36,676 nucleotides of DNA from Herbaspirillum sp. ASV7 (GTDB lineage Bacteria; Pseudomonadota; Gammaproteobacteria; Burkholderiales; Burkholderiaceae_D). A program made the translations under genes and the position numbers. The notes under the pieces are model-generated. The model worked only from the letters and a program-made list of their open reading frames with translations. It had not been told where the DNA came from and ran no database searches. Each line of letters begins with the position of its first letter. The stretch's first letter is position 1. The stretch lies in NCBI RefSeq assembly GCF_016429215.1, contig NZ_JAELUH010000055.1, positions 1 through 36,676 on the forward strand, written 5' to 3'. Below, one piece after another: positions 23,517 through 32,039 of the stretch.

Positions 23517-24941
23517 TCAGTCGCGGGCGATCGTGAAGCCGATGCTGTTGTAGCCGCCATGGCTGTAGGCGAAAGCCCGCCCGCCGTGCATGCGCGCCAC
23601 CGCCTTGACGATGGCCAGGCCCAGGCCGTGGCCATGGCTGCCATTGATGTCCTGGCGGGCGCTGTCGACGCGGTAGAAGCGGTCGAACAGACGCGGCAGA
23701 TGCTGCTCGTCGATGGGGGCGCCGGGATTGGTGACGGCCACCCGCACGGTCTCTTCCTGGTTGCTGATATCGATGCGGATGAGCGCGCCGACCGGCGAAT
23801 GCTGGATGGCGTTCTGGATCAGGTTGGTCAGGGCGCGCTTGAACAACGCCGTCTCCATCATCGCGCTGGCCTCGGTATCGCCGGCGACGGTGATGATCAT
23901 GCTGGCGTCATCCAGCACGAACTCGAAGAAATCCACCGTCTTCTGCACCTCGTCGGCCAGCCGTGCCGGCACCCGTGCGGTGGCCGCCTCGCCCTGGTCG
24001 GAGCGCGCCAGGAACAGCATGTCGTTGACGATGGAGCGGATGCGGTCCAGTTCTTCCAGGTTCGACTGCAACACGCCCTTGAATTCACCCGCGCTGCGTT
24101 CGCGCGCCAGTGCCACCTGGGTCTCGCCGATGAGGTTGGCCAGGGGCGTGCGCAATTCATGGGCAACGTCGGCGTTGAAGGCTTCCAGCTGGGTATAGGC
24201 TTCCTGGATGCGGCCGAGGGCGCCGTTGAAGGCTTCGGCCAGTACCGACAGCTCTTGTGGCAGCGACTCCACCGGCATGCGTGCCGAAAGCTTGCGCGGC
24301 GTGAAGTTCTGCGCCCGTGCCGACATGCGCCGCAAGGGCGCCAGGCCGGCCCGGGCGATCCAGTAGCTGGAGATGACGGCCAGCACGATCCCCAGCAAGG
24401 AGAACACCGTGGTGGCCAGCAGGAAGGTACGCCGCATCTCGAAGTAGGGCGCGCCATCCACGCCCACGGTGACCTGCACCTCGGGACGTTCCTCGAAGGC
24501 TGGCAGGGTGCGGCTCATGATGTGGACCGGATACTGGCGGCCAGGCAGGTGCAGGCGGCCCACCGACTTGCCGTCGTCGGCGACCTGAGTGGAGCGCAGG
24601 TGGGTCAGATCGCCGTAGGTGAAGCGCGCATCCTTGCTGTCGATCCAGAAGGAAACATGCTGGTCGGCCTGGCTCAGGGTGGCCAGCTTGAGCTGTACGC
24701 GGCCCCAGCGTTCGGTATTGCCGGCCCTGCTGATCTGGTAGCTGATGTCGTTCAGGGTGGTGAAGAGGCCGTCGCGCTCATGGCGCAGCAGTTCACCCTT
24801 GAGCACGGTATAGAGCACGATGCCGGCCAGGGCGAAGATGAACAGGGCCGATGCCGCCGACATGAGCACTAGCCTGGCCGTGATCGATTGGCGTAGCGGC
24901 AGGCGCAGCCAGGGCTGACGCGGTGAGGTGGGCTCGGTCAT
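23517..24941 (-). CDS. CusS/IrlS-type sensor histidine kinase
   Basis: A 474-residue inner-membrane sensor kinase of the heavy-metal subfamily. Helix 1 is at about 24-46 (LVLMSAASALFIFALAGIVLYTV), a periplasmic domain of about 125 residues follows, then helix 2 at about 170-195 (FLLATTVFSLLGIVLAVISSYWIA), HAMP (APLRRMSARA), DHp with NADVAHELRTPLANLIGE and phospho-acceptor His261, and an ATPase domain with NLIQNAIQHS and GHGLGLAIVKAV. It lies 12 bp after its cognate response regulator and is the last gene of the efflux operon. Family resemblance suggests a metal signal, but the pump genes are of the drug-efflux class and no Cys/Met/His-rich metal site is obvious in the periplasmic region. Confidence 0.93.
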   Translation of the reverse strand: MTEPTSPRQPWLRLPLRQSITARLVLMSAASALFIFALAGIVLYTVLKGELLRHERDGLFTTLNDISYQISRAGNTERWGRVQLKLATLSQADQHVSFWIDSKDARFTYGDLTHLRSTQVADDGKSVGRLHLPGRQYPVHIMSRTLPAFEERPEVQVTVGVDGAPYFEMRRTFLLATTVFSLLGIVLAVISSYWIARAGLAPLRRMSARAQNFTPRKLSARMPVESLPQELSVLAEAFNGALGRIQEAYTQLEAFNADVAHELRTPLANLIGETQVALARERSAGEFKGVLQSNLEELDRIRSIVNDMLFLARSDQGEAATARVPARLADEVQKTVDFFEFVLDDASMIITVAGDTEASAMMETALFKRALTNLIQNAIQHSPVGALIRIDISNQEETVRVAVTNPGAPIDEQHLPRLFDRFYRVDSARQDINGSHGHGLGLAIVKAVARMHGGRAFAYSHGGYNSIGFTIARD

Positions 24942-24953
24942 CTTCAGGTGCCG

Positions 24954-25646
24954 TCAGTCATCGCTGGCCTCGCTAGCCGCGCGCGGCTCCAGCACATAGC
25001 CCATGCCGCGCACGGTATGCAGCAGTTTCTGCTCGAAGGGCGCGTCGATCTTGGCGCGCAGGCGCTTGATGGCGACCTCGACCACATTGGTATTGCTGTC
25101 GAAATTCATGTCCCAGACCAGTTCGGCAATGGCGGTCTTGGACAGGATCTCACCCTGACGGCGCGCCATCACGGCTAGCAGCGCGAATTCCTTGGCGGTG
25201 AGATCGATGCGCAAGCCGCCACGGAAGGCCTTGCGCGAGAGCAGGTCGATCTGCAGGTCGCCGATGCGCAGCTGCGCCGGCTCCTGCGAACGCCCGCGCC
25301 GGGTCAGCGCCTGCAGGCGCGCCAGCAGTTCAAGGAAGGAGAAGGGCTTGATCAGGTAATCGTCGGCGCCCTCGTGCAGGCCCTTGATGCGGTCCTCCAC
25401 GCTGTCACGGGCGGTCAGCATGATCACCGGGGTCTGCTTGATGGTGCGCAGCGAGCGCAGCACCGAGAAGCCATCCAGTCCCGGCAGCATGACGTCGAGC
25501 ACGATCACGTCGTAATCGTGCTGGATCGCCAGGTGCTGTCCGTCCACTCCGTTGGAGGCCAGGTCGACCGCACATCCCTGCTCGGTCAAGCCCTTGCAGA
25601 GGTATTCGGACATCTTTTGCTCGTCTTCGACTATCAGGATCTTCAT
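24954..25646 (-). CDS. CusR/IrlR-type response regulator (OmpR family)
   Basis: A 230-residue regulator. The receiver (about 1-118) has acidic Glu7-Asp8-Glu9, phospho-acceptor Asp51 in [17 protein letters not shown] and the KPF loop. The winged-helix domain (about 128-225) has [22 protein letters not shown] and [14 protein letters not shown], the OmpR/PhoB DNA-binding fold. Overall it resembles E. coli CusR. The operator box of that family, TGACAA-N2-TTGTCA, occurs upstream of the first gene of this same operon, so it very likely activates its own operon. It follows the RND pump gene by 82 bp, a gap that holds a strong hairpin, and precedes the kinase by 12 bp. Confidence 0.95.
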   Translation of the reverse strand: MKILIVEDEQKMSEYLCKGLTEQGCAVDLASNGVDGQHLAIQHDYDVIVLDVMLPGLDGFSVLRSLRTIKQTPVIMLTARDSVEDRIKGLHEGADDYLIKPFSFLELLARLQALTRRGRSQEPAQLRIGDLQIDLLSRKAFRGGLRIDLTAKEFALLAVMARRQGEILSKTAIAELVWDMNFDSNTNVVEVAIKRLRAKIDAPFEQKLLHTVRGMGYVLEPRAASEASDD

Positions 25647-25693
25647 GCGGTCTCCACCCGCCGCGCCGGGGCAGGACTCCCCGGTTGCGGCCT

Positions 25694-25722
25694 AGCCGGG
25701 ATTCTACCTGCCCGGCTTTTTT
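25694..25722 (+). terminator. Plus-oriented hairpin with T-run between pump and regulator genes
   Basis: AGCCGGG (25694-25700) pairs with CCCGGCT (25711-25717), followed by TTTTTT (25717-25722) on the plus strand. As an intrinsic terminator it works only in the plus direction, although both flanking genes are on the minus strand. In the operon mRNA it would still fold as a hairpin preceded by an A-tract. Confidence 0.65.
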
Positions 25723-25728
25723 CGGTCA

Positions 25729-28700
25729 TCAGTGTCCTGGCGGCTGCGCCTTGGCCAGCCGGGCAGCCTTGCGTGCCTGGCGGGCCTGTTTCTTGTCCAT
25801 GTACCAGTAGTGGGCGCGATCCAGGTACAGGTAGACCACCGGTGTGGTGAACAGCGTCAGTGCCTGCGACAGCACCAGCCCGCCCACCATCGAGAAGCCC
25901 AGCGGACGGCGCAGTTCCGAACCGGCACCGTGGCCCAGCATCAGCGGCAAGCCCGACAGCAGGGCGCACATGGTGGTCATCATGATGGGACGGAAGCGCA
26001 GCAGGCAGGCCTGGTAGATTGCTTCTTCCGGCTTCATGCCCTGGGTGCGTTCGGCGGTGAGGGCAAAGTCGATCATCATGATGCCGTTCTTCTTGACGAT
26101 GCCAATGAGCAGGATGATGCCGATCAAGGCGATCACCGACAGGTCATAGCCGCCCGCCATCAGGATCAGCAGCGCCCCCACGCCGGCCGAGGGCAGGGTG
26201 GAGAGGATGGTCAGCGGGTGGATATAGCTTTCATAGAGCAGACCCAGCACGATGTAGACGGCGATCAGGGCTGCCGCGATCAGGTAGGGTTGCGAGGACA
26301 GCGAATCGCCGAAGGCCTTGGCGGTGCCCTGGAAGTTGCCCACCAGGGTCTGCGGCGCGCCCATTTCTTCCTTGGCCTTGTTGATCACATCCACGGCCTC
26401 GCCCAGGGAGACGCCCTTGGCCAGGTTGAAGGAGATCGTCACCGCCGGGAACTGGCTCTGGTGGCTGATCGACAGGTAGGAGGTCTTGGTCGTATCGACC
26501 TTCACGAAGGTCGACAGCGGCACCTGCTGCCCGGTCAGGGGCGAGGTCAGGTAGAGCTTGTCGAACAATGCCGGGTCCTTCTGCAGCTGTGGCGTCACCT
26601 CCAGGATCACCCGGTAGCTGTTGATCTGGGTGAAGTACTGGGCTACCTGGCGCTGGCCGATGGCGTCATAGATGGTGGCGTCGATGAGCGAGGGCGAGAT
26701 GCCGAAGCTGGAAGCGCGGGCGCGATCGATGGTGATGACGGCCGCGGCAGCCTGGTTCTGCTGGTCGGAGGCCACGTCGGTCAATTGCGGCAGCTGGCGG
26801 AAACGTTCCAGCATGCGCGGCGCCCACACGTTCAGTTCGTCCAGGTCGGTATCGGTGACCGTGTACTGGTACTGGGTACGGGCCAGGCGGCCACCGACGT
26901 TGATGTCCTGGCTGGCCTGCATGAACAGGTTCACGCCCTGCACGCGCGAGACCTTGGGGCGCAGACGGGTGATGATCTCGTCGGCATTGGCGGTACGTCC
27001 CTCATCCTTGGGTTTCAGGGCGATGAAGAACTGGCCGGTATTGAAGGTGGTGGAGCCGGCGCTCATGGCAAAGCCGATCACGTCCGGGTCCTGGCGCACG
27101 ATGTCGGCCACCTTCAGCAGGCGTTCATGCATGGCCGCCGAAGACGTATCCTGGGCCGATTCGGCGAAGCCGACGATGACGCCATTGTCCTGCTGGGGGA
27201 AGAAGCCCTTGGGGATGAAGATGAACAGCACCACGGTCAATGCCACGGTGGCGATGAAGCTCATCAGGGTGATGAACTGGTGCTTCATCACCAGGTCCAG
27301 GCCGCGCTTGTAGCCGCGCAGCATGGCGTCGAAACCACGCTCGAAGAGCTGGTACAACTTGCCGTGCTGGTTGGCGTGTTCGCTCTTGAGGAAGCGCGAG
27401 CACAGCATCGGTGTGAGCGTGAGCGAGATGATCACCGACACGCCGATGGTCAGGGTCACCGTCACGGCAAACTCGCGGAACAGGCGGCCGACGATGCCAC
27501 CCATGAGCAGCAGCGGGATGAACACGGCCACCAGCGAGACCGAGATCGAGATGATGGTGAAGCCGATCTCGCCGGCGCCCTTCAGAGCGGCTTCCAGCGG
27601 CGACATGCCTTCCTCGACGTAGCGATAGATGTTCTCCAGCATGACGATGGCATCATCCACCACGAAGCCCACCGCGATGGTCAGCGCCATCAATGACAAG
27701 TTGTCGAGGCTGTAGCCGACCACGTACATCACGGCGGCCGTGCCCATGATGGCCAGCGGCACGGTCACGCTGGGGATCAGGGTGGCGGCGACGTTGCGCA
27801 GGAACACGAAGATCACCATCACCACCAGGGCAATGGTGAGCACCAGCGTGAACTCGACGTCCTCGACCGAGGCACGGATGGTCTGGGTGCGGTCGATCAG
27901 CGTATTGATATGGATGGCGGCCGGAATGGCGGCGCGCAGGCGCGGCATGGCGGCCTTGATGCGACCGACCGTCTCGATCACGTTGGCGCCGGGCTGCTTG
28001 GTGATGGCCAGCACGATGGAGCGTCCGTTGGTGATGGTATGGTCGCTGCCGGCGGCCGCACCCGAGAAGGCCCAGGCGGCGATCTTGTTGTTCTCGGGGC
28101 CGTCGACGGCGATGCCGATGTCCTTGACGCGGATCGGTGCGCCATTGCGCCAGGCCAGGACCATGTCATTCCACTGCTCGGCCTTGAGCAACTGGTCATT
28201 GGTATAGACCGTGAAGCTCTGGCGGGCGCCGTCGACCGTGCCCTTGGGCTGGTTGACGGTGGTAGTGGCGATGACGCCGCGCAGGTCCTCCAGGCTGATG
28301 CCCAGGGTGGCGATCTTGGCCGGATCGACCTGGATGCGCACGGCCGGTTTCTGCTGGCCGTTGACGTTGACCAGGCCCACGCCGGAGATCTGCGAGATCT
28401 GCTGTGCCAGGATATTGTCGGCATAGTCATTGACCACCGTCAGCGGCAAGGCCTCCGACTGCACCGACATGATCATGATGGGCGAGTCGGCCGGGTTGAT
28501 CTTGCGGAAGGTCGGCGGATTGGGCAGGTTGGCCGGCAATTGCCCGGTGGAGGCATTGATGGCCGCCTGCACATCCAGGGCGGCCGCGTCGATGTTGCGG
28601 TTCAGGTCGAATTGCAGCGTGATCTGGGTGGTGCCCAGGGTACTCTGCGAGGTCATCTGCGAGAGCCCGGCGATGAGCGAGAACTGGCGCTCCAGCGGCT

Positions 28701-28893
28701 GGGCCACATTGGAGGCCATGGTTTCAGGGCTGCCCCCGGGCAACTGGGCGGTGACCTGGATGGTCGGGAAGTCGACCTGCGGCAGCGGCGCCACCGGCAG
28801 CAGCGGCCAGACCGCCACCCCCACCAGCAGGATGGCGATGGCCAGCAGCGTGGTGCCGATGGGACGCTTGATGAAGGCTGCGGACACGCTCAC
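25729..28893 (-). CDS. RND efflux pump inner-membrane transporter (HAE1 type, MdtC-like)
   Basis: A 1054-residue proton-driven drug exporter, the usual length for the class. Twelve membrane helices are expected: one at the N-terminus (GTTLLAIAILLVGVAVWPLL), clusters near 335-540 and 860-1030. The periplasmic part begins PLPQVDFPTIQVTAQLPGGS, typical of MdtB/MdtC/MuxB. Helix 4 carries the proton-relay Asp pair in GFVVDDAIVMLENIYRY, and helix 10-11 has KKNGIMMIDFAL. These are features of hydrophobic and amphiphilic drug efflux pumps, not the metal pumps (HME) that usually accompany CusRS. Its ATG overlaps the stop of the membrane fusion protein gene by 4 bases. There is one RND gene only, whereas MdtBC has two. 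Confidence 0.96.
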   Translation of the reverse strand: MSVSAAFIKRPIGTTLLAIAILLVGVAVWPLLPVAPLPQVDFPTIQVTAQLPGGSPETMASNVAQPLERQFSLIAGLSQMTSQSTLGTTQITLQFDLNRNIDAAALDVQAAINASTGQLPANLPNPPTFRKINPADSPIMIMSVQSEALPLTVVNDYADNILAQQISQISGVGLVNVNGQQKPAVRIQVDPAKIATLGISLEDLRGVIATTTVNQPKGTVDGARQSFTVYTNDQLLKAEQWNDMVLAWRNGAPIRVKDIGIAVDGPENNKIAAWAFSGAAAGSDHTITNGRSIVLAITKQPGANVIETVGRIKAAMPRLRAAIPAAIHINTLIDRTQTIRASVEDVEFTLVLTIALVVMVIFVFLRNVAATLIPSVTVPLAIMGTAAVMYVVGYSLDNLSLMALTIAVGFVVDDAIVMLENIYRYVEEGMSPLEAALKGAGEIGFTIISISVSLVAVFIPLLLMGGIVGRLFREFAVTVTLTIGVSVIISLTLTPMLCSRFLKSEHANQHGKLYQLFERGFDAMLRGYKRGLDLVMKHQFITLMSFIATVALTVVLFIFIPKGFFPQQDNGVIVGFAESAQDTSSAAMHERLLKVADIVRQDPDVIGFAMSAGSTTFNTGQFFIALKPKDEGRTANADEIITRLRPKVSRVQGVNLFMQASQDINVGGRLARTQYQYTVTDTDLDELNVWAPRMLERFRQLPQLTDVASDQQNQAAAAVITIDRARASSFGISPSLIDATIYDAIGQRQVAQYFTQINSYRVILEVTPQLQKDPALFDKLYLTSPLTGQQVPLSTFVKVDTTKTSYLSISHQSQFPAVTISFNLAKGVSLGEAVDVINKAKEEMGAPQTLVGNFQGTAKAFGDSLSSQPYLIAAALIAVYIVLGLLYESYIHPLTILSTLPSAGVGALLILMAGGYDLSVIALIGIILLIGIVKKNGIMMIDFALTAERTQGMKPEEAIYQACLLRFRPIMMTTMCALLSGLPLMLGHGAGSELRRPLGFSMVGGLVLSQALTLFTTPVVYLYLDRAHYWYMDKKQARQARKAARLAKAQPPGH

Positions 28894-30101
28894 TTGGTGT
28901 TTCCTTTCGCATCGGCAGTGGTGCTGCCTGCCGCCTTGGCGGCCGGCTTGCTCTCGACGATGCGGCTACCCGGCTTGAGCTTGTACTGGCCATCGAGCAC
29001 GACGCGCTGGTCGGCCGCCACGCCGCTGTCGGCGGCCAGCACGGCGATGCCGTCCTGGATGCGATCGACCTTCACCGGCTGCATGGAGGCCTGGTCCTGG
29101 GCGTCGATGGTGTAGACATAGGTACCTTGCTGGTTGCGCTGGATGGCCGCAGCCGGCAGGGTCAGGGCATTGCCGTGCGAATTGAGCTGCAGGCGGGCGT
29201 TGACGTACTGGCCCGGCCACAGCTTGTGTTGGGCATTGTCGAAGCGCGCTTTCAGTTGCACGGTGCCGTTGCTGGTATTGATCTGGTTATCCAGCAGCAC
29301 CAGCTTGCCGGTGGCCAGGGCTTCCTGCGAGTCGCGCGCATAGGCCGTGACCGTCAAGGCATGCTGGCTGTCGCGCTGGGCGCGGTTGATGGCGCCGACC
29401 GATTCTTCCGGCAGGGTGAAGAGCAGGGTGATCGGGTCGATCTGGTTGATCACCACCAGGCCCGTCGCGTCGGCCGCGTGGACGATGTTGCCCGGATCCA
29501 CCAGGCGTACGCCGACCCGGCCCGAAATGGGCGCAGTGATGGTGGTGTAGCTCAATTGCACCTTGGCATAGGCGATCTGTGCCTCGTCGGTCTTGACGGC
29601 TGCTTCCAGCTGGGCCACCAGGGCCTTTTGCGTATCGAGCTGCTGCTGGGTGGCCGCGTCCTGGCTGCGCAGGGTGGTATAGCGTTGCAGGTCCAGGCGG
29701 GCATTGAGCAGGGTGGCCGCATCCTTGGCGCGCTGCGCTTCGACCTGGGCCAGTTGGGCCTGCAGGGCACGCGGATCGATCTGGGCCAGCAGCTGGCCCT
29801 TCTTGACCTCTTCACCTTCCTTGAAGCCGACCTTGTCGAGCTGGCCGTCGATGCGGGTCTTGACGGTCACGCTGGCATTGGCGGTGACGGTACCGACGCC
29901 GGCCAGGTACTGCGGCACGTCGCGCTCCTGCACGCGCGCCAGGGTGACCGCTACCGGCGGGGCAGCCTTGGCCTGGGGTTGGTCGGCGGCGCTGGCGCGC
30001 TGCATGTGCAGCCAGCCACCGGCGCCGGCGGCCAGGATCAGGGCCGTTGCCACGGCGACGGCGAGAGAAGAGCGCTTGGGAGCTTGGGAAGAAGTGGTCA
30101 T
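28890..30101 (-). CDS. RND efflux membrane fusion protein (periplasmic adaptor)
   Basis: A 403-residue adaptor linking the RND pump to the outer-membrane channel. An N-terminal signal/anchor helix (LAVAVATALILAAGAGGWL) precedes the lipoyl half-motif (VKTRIDGQLDKVGFKEGEEVKKGQLLAQIDP), a helical hairpin with AQVEAQRAKDAATL, the second lipoyl half (TTITAPISGRVGVRLVDPGN), a beta-barrel and a C-terminal tail rich in Ala and Lys. It resembles MdtA. ATG at 30101 is preferred; an upstream in-frame ATG at 30152 would add residues without signal character. The stop codon overlaps the RND start (ATGA), and the outer-membrane factor gene lies 66 bp upstream in the same direction. Confidence 0.95.
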   Translation of the reverse strand: MTTSSQAPKRSSLAVAVATALILAAGAGGWLHMQRASAADQPQAKAAPPVAVTLARVQERDVPQYLAGVGTVTANASVTVKTRIDGQLDKVGFKEGEEVKKGQLLAQIDPRALQAQLAQVEAQRAKDAATLLNARLDLQRYTTLRSQDAATQQQLDTQKALVAQLEAAVKTDEAQIAYAKVQLSYTTITAPISGRVGVRLVDPGNIVHAADATGLVVINQIDPITLLFTLPEESVGAINRAQRDSQHALTVTAYARDSQEALATGKLVLLDNQINTSNGTVQLKARFDNAQHKLWPGQYVNARLQLNSHGNALTLPAAAIQRNQQGTYVYTIDAQDQASMQPVKVDRIQDGIAVLAADSGVAADQRVVLDGQYKLKPGSRIVESKPAAKAAGSTTADAKGNTK

Positions 30102-30167
30102 GCCTGAAACTCGTCCTGAAATGATCGCTGGGTAAGTCGGAATACGTCGCAATGGAGCATGGAGGTG

Positions 30168-31727
30168 CTAGCGCGCGGCCACCGGCGCGGCCGCCGCAGT
30201 GGCGGCCTGGTCGATCTGGCTGGCCTGCCAGCCGCCGCCGGTGGCCTTGATCAGCGCCACGCTGGCCACCAGTTGGCGACCCAGCAGGGTCACGGCGCTG
30301 CGCTGGTTGGTCAGCGACGTGGCCTGCGCCGTCACGACCGAGAGATAGGTGGTGGTGCCTGCCTGGTACTGGCTCAGGGCCAGCCGTTCTGCCAACTGGG
30401 CCGATTTCACGGCCTGGGCCTGGACCGTGCTCTCCTGGTCCAGCACGCGCAGGGTGGAAAGGTTGTCTTCCACTTCCTGCAGGCCGCCCAGCACGCTCTG
30501 CTTGTACTGCGCCACGGCGGCATCGTAGGCGGCCAGTGCCGAATCGTTGCGGGCGCTGCGGGCGCCACCGTCGAACAGCGTCTCGGCCAGCGTCGCACCC
30601 AGCGACCAGACGCGGCTGGGGGTATTGAACAACTGCCCGAAGGCCAGGCTGCTGTAGCCGCCGCTGGCGGCCATGGTCAGGGTCGGGAAATAAGCTGCAC
30701 GGGCCACGCCGATATTGGCGTTGGCGGCGGCGGCCAGGCGTTCGGCATTGGCGATGTCGGGGCGCCGCTCCAGCAGGTCCGAGGGCAGCCCGGTCGGGAT
30801 CTGGGGCAGGCTGGCCTGCAGGCGCTGGGCATTGGCGTCCATGGCGCTGTCGCTGGCTGCCGCCGGCAGGACCGGGGCCAGCGAGAAGGCCGCCGGGGCC
30901 TTGCCGATCAGCATGGCAATGGCATGTTCGAGCTGGTTGCGGGTAGCGTCCAGATCGATGAGCTGGGCCTGGGCGGCGCGCAACTGGGTCTCGGCCTGGG
31001 CCACGTCCGAGCGCAGGGCAGTGCCGGCCTCGTACTGGTGGGTGGTCAGTTGCAGGGAGCGGGTATAGGCCGCGACCGTGCGGCCATACAAGTCCTTTTG
31101 CAGGTCGGTCACGCGCAGCTGCAGGTAGTCCTGGGCCAGGGTGGCCTGGATCGACAGCCGTGCTGCCGCCAGGCTGGCCGCGCTGGCCTGGGCGGTGGCA
31201 TCGCCAGATTCCGCGCCGCGCCGGATGCGGCCCCAGATATCGGCTTCCCAGGAGGCATTGAGGCCCACGGCATAGGTGTCGGCCAGACGTTGCACGCCGT
31301 TGGTATTGGTCTGCGCCCGGGTCGGCCCGGCTTGCAGGCCGACGGTGGGCCACAGGCTGGCGCGCGCCACCTGGGCCGTGGCCTGAGCCTGGCGATACTG
31401 GGCAGCGGCCTGCTGGATGGACTGGTTGGCGGCGTTGGCCTGGGCGATCAGGTCGTTGAGGATGGGGTCGCCATAGGCTTCCCACCAGCGCTGGCTGTCA
31501 TCGATCTGGCGTGGTGTGGCCACTTTCCAGGGGCCTTCTTCCTTGTAGGCCTGGGGCAGGTCCATGGCCGGACGCACGTAGTCGGGACCGACTGCGCATC
31601 CGCCCAGTAGCGCCGCCAGCAACAGCACGCTCATTCCCCTCGTGGCGCGGAAGGGGGATTGATGTTGGGGATGTGTGAAATGACGCGTGCTGGTGCGGAC
31701 GGCGCTGCGGCGGAACGGGACGACCAT
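30168..31727 (-). CDS. Outer-membrane efflux lipoprotein (NodT/OprM family)
   Basis: TolC-like exit channel of the tripartite pump. A lipobox LLGGC is preceded by a hydrophobic run (SVLLLAALLGGC), then AVGPDYVRP, the standard start of mature NodT-type proteins, and two repeats of alpha-helical barrel sequence (QYRQAQATAQVARASLWPTV, SWEADIWGRIRRG, DLLERRPDIANAERLAAAANANIGVARAAYFP). The start is uncertain: ATG at 31727 gives a long, positively charged n-region before the lipobox, ATG at 31634 gives a signal peptide without basic residues but has GAGGGG very close upstream. First gene of the efflux operon; a CusR-type operator lies 140 bp upstream. Confidence 0.93.
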   Translation of the reverse strand: MVVPFRRSAVRTSTRHFTHPQHQSPFRATRGMSVLLLAALLGGCAVGPDYVRPAMDLPQAYKEEGPWKVATPRQIDDSQRWWEAYGDPILNDLIAQANAANQSIQQAAAQYRQAQATAQVARASLWPTVGLQAGPTRAQTNTNGVQRLADTYAVGLNASWEADIWGRIRRGAESGDATAQASAASLAAARLSIQATLAQDYLQLRVTDLQKDLYGRTVAAYTRSLQLTTHQYEAGTALRSDVAQAETQLRAAQAQLIDLDATRNQLEHAIAMLIGKAPAAFSLAPVLPAAASDSAMDANAQRLQASLPQIPTGLPSDLLERRPDIANAERLAAAANANIGVARAAYFPTLTMAASGGYSSLAFGQLFNTPSRVWSLGATLAETLFDGGARSARNDSALAAYDAAVAQYKQSVLGGLQEVEDNLSTLRVLDQESTVQAQAVKSAQLAERLALSQYQAGTTTYLSVVTAQATSLTNQRSAVTLLGRQLVASVALIKATGGGWQASQIDQAATAAAAPVAAR

Positions 31728-31866
31728 AAGGCTCACGGAAATGGCTGCGGATGACGGACAGGCCGCCATCTGCGCCCCTCAGCGCAAATGCATCGGCCAC
31801 TGCTGCTTCTACTTCTGCTGGGGCCAACTGTAATCGTTACCGCTCGACATCACGCTGACACCAATA

Positions 31867-31880
31867 TGACAATTTTGTCA
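31867..31880. promoter_or_regulatory. CusR/CopR-type operator of the efflux operon
   Basis: TGACAATTTTGTCA has the exact core TGACAA-N2-TTGTCA recognised by CusR/PcoR/CopR-type regulators in E. coli and relatives (consensus AAAATGACAANNTTGTCATTTT). It lies in the divergent region between the outer-membrane factor gene and the CoA transferase gene, 140 bp from the former. The CusR-like regulator of this operon is its natural ligand. Confidence 0.7.
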
Positions 31881-31974
31881 GTTAGCGATGGGACGTCGCC
31901 CCCCGCTGCGGGTGCAAGGGCAGATAGGCGGCCATGGCCGGTCACTGGGCAGGTCCACAGGTTGACTGAGTTAA

Positions 31975-31984
31975 TCAATATTGA
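31975..31984. repeat. Palindrome TCAATATTGA before the CoA transferase gene
   Basis: A perfect 10-bp palindrome between two TTGAC hexamers (31962 and 31981). TTGACG at 31981-31986 with TAAGCT at 32003-32008 (16-bp spacing) is a weak candidate promoter for the downstream gene, and the palindrome would overlap its -35 box. Confidence 0.4.
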
Positions 31985-32039
31985 CGCTCAATCCAGGCGG
32001 GGTAAGCTGGCATTCCCCTCTCTCATACACGGAATGACC

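Noticed and set aside
22968..24872. 634-codon plus-strand frame opposite the bestrophin and kinase genes
   Set aside because: Runs through two unrelated real genes, a sign of a GC-driven shadow.
25732..27696. 654-codon plus-strand frame opposite the RND pump
   Set aside because: Composition is His/Gln/Asp/Arg-rich without domains; the RND transporter on the other strand is unambiguous.
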